32,258 nucleotides of DNA, taken from assembly GCA_013815795.1 (NCBI GenBank), contig JACDFK010000008.1, positions 1-32,258 on the forward strand, read 5' to 3'. Position numbers and translations under genes: made by a program. Below the pieces are notes generated by a model. The model was not told the DNA's origin. It was given only the letters and a program-made list of their open reading frames with translations, and did no database searches. This document shows positions 28,828-32,258 of the stretch, piece by piece; positions within the stretch are counted from its first letter, which is position 1; the number at the start of each line of letters is the position of its first letter. The DNA comes from Candidatus Babelota bacterium (GTDB lineage: Bacteria; Babelota; Babeliae; Babelales; Babelaceae).

Positions 28828-28853
28828 TACTCCGCAAACGTTGGTGTGATTAC

Positions 28854-28887
28854 AAAGGGACCGTCTGTATGTACAGGCGGTCCCTTT
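28854..28887 (+). terminator. Putative terminator hairpin after the AAA+ ATPase gene
   Basis: AAAGGGACCGTCTGTA / TACAGGCGGTCCCTTT, 16-bp arms with one G-T pair and a 2-nt gap; short T-run only. Confidence 0.7.
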
Positions 28888-29075
28888 CATTATGTAAAGT
28901 ACCGCCTTATAAACAAAAAGGAAAATTTCTCTGTAATAAAGGTGTGCAAGTATGACAAGATTTTTTTATTAAAAAAACATCTTTTTAAGAAGAGAGGGTG
29001 TAGCTTTAGTAGGTTATTCGAAAAAATATTTTAAGGATAAAAAACAGAGAAAAAAACTTTTAGTGGAGAGATACC

Positions 29076-29177
29076 ATGAGTCCCGCGCGTGCCGAGGGGC
29101 GCTTTAACCGATCGATCAATTTTTCAATTCATATATCCAGAGGTACACGAATTAGGCAATCAACGGAGGAGATCTAA
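29076..29177 (+). CDS. Possible 33-aa small ORF or gene-start remnant
   Basis: GGAGAG 5 nt before ATG; MSPARAEGRFNRSINFSIHISRGTRIRQSTEEI*; locally GC-rich first half. Too short to be sure. Confidence 0.25.
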   Translation: MSPARAEGRFNRSINFSIHISRGTRIRQSTEEI

Positions 29178-29671
29178 AGGTAGGGAGGTGTAGGGAGAAA
29201 GATGCTCAGTAGGCAATGATTTAAAATAGAGTAGATGCCTTTCTTTGAATGGTAAATTCAATACAATAGATTCTCCGGAGATTCTCCGATTTAGTAATGC
29301 ATCGTGTAGAATCTCAGTAAAATCCAATGCGTATATATCTGTTTTTGATGATTTCAACAAATATTATGCACTAGTTATTATCGTATAACTCCTCGGTAGG
29401 AGATATTATTGAGCTGCAGTAAGAATCTGGTAGGTTCTCTATAGAAACTGGTTACGCGGTAGAAAGTTTCTTGTGGCAAAGATGAAAAGTTCGCTTATAC
29501 TTACAAGTTATTTCAGTGTGTATGGGATGTTTACAACAACGATAGTTTCTCTACGTAATGGATGGTTCAATTAGAAACTATTATTTTAATTACAGAACTT
29601 TTGACATTTACAGTACTACTCTGGTAAGGTATTTGACCGTAAGCACCTTGATAAAAAAGCCGGAGAGACTA

Positions 29672-29950
29672 ATGAATAAATGTTTAAAGATATTGTTAAC
29701 GTTAGATATTAAAGAGGGATTTTTACAGTCCTTTATTCAACATCATGCTCGTACGTATGATCTGGAAGGCATGGCGCAGCTTATGGGCCAGGATAAGTTG
29801 AAAATCGTGGTATGTGGTGAAAAAGAACAGGTAGACTCCTTTATCGATATACTCCATAAAGAATCGACAAATGCTGGTATTGCTGATATAGAAATAGAAC
29901 CTTATATCAAAGATAAAGATTATCGCGGTGTTTTTCGAGTAATTGAATAA
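29672..29950 (+). CDS. Acylphosphatase-like fold protein, catalytic residues apparently lost
   Basis: GGAGAG before ATG 29672. MNKCLKILLTLDIKEGFLQSFIQHHARTYDLEGMAQLMGQDKLKIVVCGEKEQVDSFIDILHKE... follows acylphosphatase order, but GVGFR appears as EGFLQSF and the catalytic-Asn region is altered. Confidence 0.5.
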   Translation: MNKCLKILLTLDIKEGFLQSFIQHHARTYDLEGMAQLMGQDKLKIVVCGEKEQVDSFIDILHKESTNAGIADIEIEPYIKDKDYRGVFRVIE

Positions 29951-30027
29951 AAAATAATGCACGTAGTTGAGTTTTGTTGTATACTAAAGGCACGTAAAAA
30001 ATAATAATTTTTTTCATGTGCTTAAAT

Positions 30028-32258
30028 ATGTTTACCTATAAAGTTGCCTGTATTTTTTTCTTTTCATTTGTATGTGCTGAATCTCCCAAAGATCCTCAAG
30101 TGCTTTCTAAAGTTACGCTTAAAGGTTCTTTGGTTGGGAAGGACCGTTTTCTGCATTCCTATTTTATTGAGCCGGGCGATCACTTTGATATTCAAAAACA
30201 CCAGCATTCTCTTGAAAAAATAAAAGAAGAGCTTATCCAAGAAGGGTATCTTGCCCCCCATGTAACCGACCAACTGTACCCTCTTGCGGACGGAACGGCG
30301 ATTAAAGTGGTTATTACGCTTGATCCTGGGTATCGTTATACCATCGACGCGGTTACTTTTACTGTTACTCCATCTGATATAGAAAAAGATCTTACTGCAT
30401 ATATTTCCAAAAGCTTAGTTCGAAGTTATTGTACACAAGAACTCCTACAATGGAGTGCGCACAGTATAAAAGAGTATGCACGTGCACGGGGTTACATCCA
30501 GCGAAAACTGGGTTATACTGCCACAAAAAACGATAAAAAAGGGACAGTTTCACTTGCTTTTCAGCTTGAGCTCGATGTTAAGAAACAGTATAGCTTTAAG
30601 GGAAATAGTTTTTACACGACAGAGCAGCTTACCACAGAGATCTTAAATTTTGATTTTAAAGGTATACCGGTTCCTTCATGCTTTCTTGTAGAAGACTTAG
30701 AGGCTTTCTATAAAAAAAGGGGATTTTTGCACGTAGTTGTTACGTGCCACGAAGAGGCAGATGCGTTTTCGTTTACTATTGTGGAAGGGCCCCGAGCGTT
30801 TATAACTGCTATTACTCTTACAGGGGATGAATCTACAATGAAAGCACTCCTTGTAAAGAGATGTAAGGCTTTGTATGGCATTTACGATGAAGATACGATC
30901 AAAAAAGTTTTACATGACTGTATTTCAGAACTTCACCTGCACGGTTATTGGGACGCGACGCTCATTAAAAAGGGAATAGCTCAGTATGATGAATATGGCT
31001 CCGAGTTGAGCCTCGTTCTTACATTAGGAGAACAACGCACCGTTCAAGATGTCCTAATTGCACCGTATCCGCACCTTGCTACTCAGAAACCATTTAGCTC
31101 CTATGTAAACCTATCTGAAGTCAGACCCTTAAGCAGTGAGTCTCTACGTAAGCAAAAAAGATATCTACAGGAGTATCTAAGGAATCAGGGATATTTATAT
31201 ACACCGGTAAACTATAGTATTACAGAGCGCGAAGGCAGAAAAGTTATTGAGTGGAGTATGGATCTTACTTCAGGACCAGTTCTTTTTGGTAAAACTACTA
31301 TTGTGGGGCTTTCAAGAATGAAGCCGGAGGTGGTGTATAGAGAGTTACACTATAAAGAGGGCGATGTCTGGAATCAGCACGCTATCGAATACTCGTTACA
31401 AAGACTTAAAAGTTTAGGGCTCTTTGAAACGATCTCATTAGGTCCTGAGATTATAGGTGAGCAGGTTCAACCCCTTATTATGAAATGTTGTGAAGATGAT
31501 CCTTTTGAGGTAAGGACCCGTTTTGGGTTCCAGCTTGTCAGTAAAAGTTTTACCCATCTTTCCTGGTCAACCTATAAAGTGGGTGGTTCTTTTTTATGGA
31601 AAAACCCTACAGGTAGTGCTGATAAAGTAGGGCTTGATCTCGATTTTACACGGTATACACGTATGGTTGCAGGTACGTATGAAGTACCATGGATTGGCCC
31701 TGTTCCAATACGTACTTTTTTTAAGGTGTATAGTGATCGTTTTGATCAGCCACTTCTTTCGCGGCCACACCAACGATTATATAAAGAGGCGCATGATGGA
31801 GCATCTGTTACCTTTTTTCATTCTCATCCTTGGTGTCAAAGTTTTGTAAGAGTGGGGCTTGAGAGTGCGAGAGTGTATGGCATATCAGAGCGGTTGGCAC
31901 AGATAATACAGTTTGACTCTCACCTGGTTGATAAAAGAACTCCTTATCTGTATGGTGAATCTTCGATGACTGTCGAACATTTTGATAATAAAGGAGATCC
32001 TTCAAAGGGGTTTTATACATTACTTTCATTAAAAGCGATGGTGCCCGTAGGTATAAAAAAGGGTTGGTTCGTTCGTGCTTTTATGGAACAGTCATTTTTT
32101 TATCCCCTGTATCGATCGGTGATCGGTGCATTTCGGTGGCGGTGTGGTCATATATTTAATGCTCAGTTTTCTACTATTTTGCCGACCGAGCGTTTTTACT
32201 TGGGAGGGCCGACGTCGGTACGTGGCTATGAGAAGAATATGGTTCCCCCGTTGAATGA
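30028..32258 (+). CDS. Omp85-family outer-membrane assembly protein (BamA/TamA type), truncated by the right window edge
   Basis: Open frame absent from the track because no stop occurs before the edge. MFTYKVACIFFFSFVCAESPKDPQVLSKVTLKGSLVGKDRF...; POTRA-like segments; barrel motif FYLGGPTSVRGYEKNM near the end. Alternative start at 30016. Confidence 0.82.
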   Translation, partial: MFTYKVACIFFFSFVCAESPKDPQVLSKVTLKGSLVGKDRFLHSYFIEPGDHFDIQKHQHSLEKIKEELIQEGYLAPHVTDQLYPLADGTAIKVVITLDPGYRYTIDAVTFTVTPSDIEKDLTAYISKSLVRSYCTQELLQWSAHSIKEYARARGYIQRKLGYTATKNDKKGTVSLAFQLELDVKKQYSFKGNSFYTTEQLTTEILNFDFKGIPVPSCFLVEDLEAFYKKRGFLHVVVTCHEEADAFSFTIVEGPRAFITAITLTGDESTMKALLVKRCKALYGIYDEDTIKKVLHDCISELHLHGYWDATLIKKGIAQYDEYGSELSLVLTLGEQRTVQDVLIAPYPHLATQKPFSSYVNLSEVRPLSSESLRKQKRYLQEYLRNQGYLYTPVNYSITEREGRKVIEWSMDLTSGPVLFGKTTIVGLSRMKPEVVYRELHYKEGDVWNQHAIEYSLQRLKSLGLFETISLGPEIIGEQVQPLIMKCCEDDPFEVRTRFGFQLVSKSFTHLSWSTYKVGGSFLWKNPTGSADKVGLDLDFTRYTRMVAGTYEVPWIGPVPIRTFFKVYSDRFDQPLLSRPHQRLYKEAHDGASVTFFHSHPWCQSFVRVGLESARVYGISERLAQIIQFDSHLVDKRTPYLYGESSMTVEHFDNKGDPSKGFYTLLSLKAMVPVGIKKGWFVRAFMEQSFFYPLYRSVIGAFRWRCGHIFNAQFSTILPTERFYLGGPTSVRGYEKNMVPPLN

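Noticed and set aside
29160-29360. 66-aa minus-strand ORF 29160-29360
   Set aside because: No recognisable domain or RBS; possible but unsupported.
1-32258. CRISPR arrays, tRNA or rRNA genes
   Set aside because: No spaced direct-repeat array, cloverleaf or conserved rRNA segment was recognised by eye. The 16-bp and 23-bp repeats are spacerless tandem repeats. A tRNAscan/Infernal run would be decisive.

Overview
This is an AT-rich bacterial window dominated by Sec-exported or envelope proteins. Left flank (1-8.8 kb): a truncated CDS, a secreted protein, an exported WD40-repeat protein, a minus-strand prepilin peptidase / rbfA / rpsU cluster, an outer-membrane protein, a small orphan protein and gltX. 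The centre (about 9.9-24.4 kb) is a same-strand tandem array of about 19 paralogous small proteins plus at least one decayed copy. Members share a signal peptide, an ankyrin-like helical segment (consensus about AIENVDVKLVEKLLKREGIxDExxKKLLLExAEDVVExCEExVSLLKSGWDCARF), two hydrophobic helices around a variable loop, a W-K-C-P-x-A motif, and a terminal helix (IEDLIKNAPLS). The closest copies lie in the middle (15.5-19.7 kb) and divergent ones at the edges. One copy carries a 23-bp duplication over its start codon, one has an A-tract at its start, and one is a C-terminal fragment with a stop and a frameshift. To the right are a gene split by a 1-nt frameshift at an A8 tract, an exported AAA+ ATPase with strikingly ATAD3-like architecture and motifs, a degenerate acylphosphatase-like protein and a truncated Omp85 (BamA/TamA-type) gene. 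The gene style suggests a host-associated lineage such as Candidatus Dependentiae (TM6), but this is inference only. No searches were run; family calls come from reading motifs in the translations.
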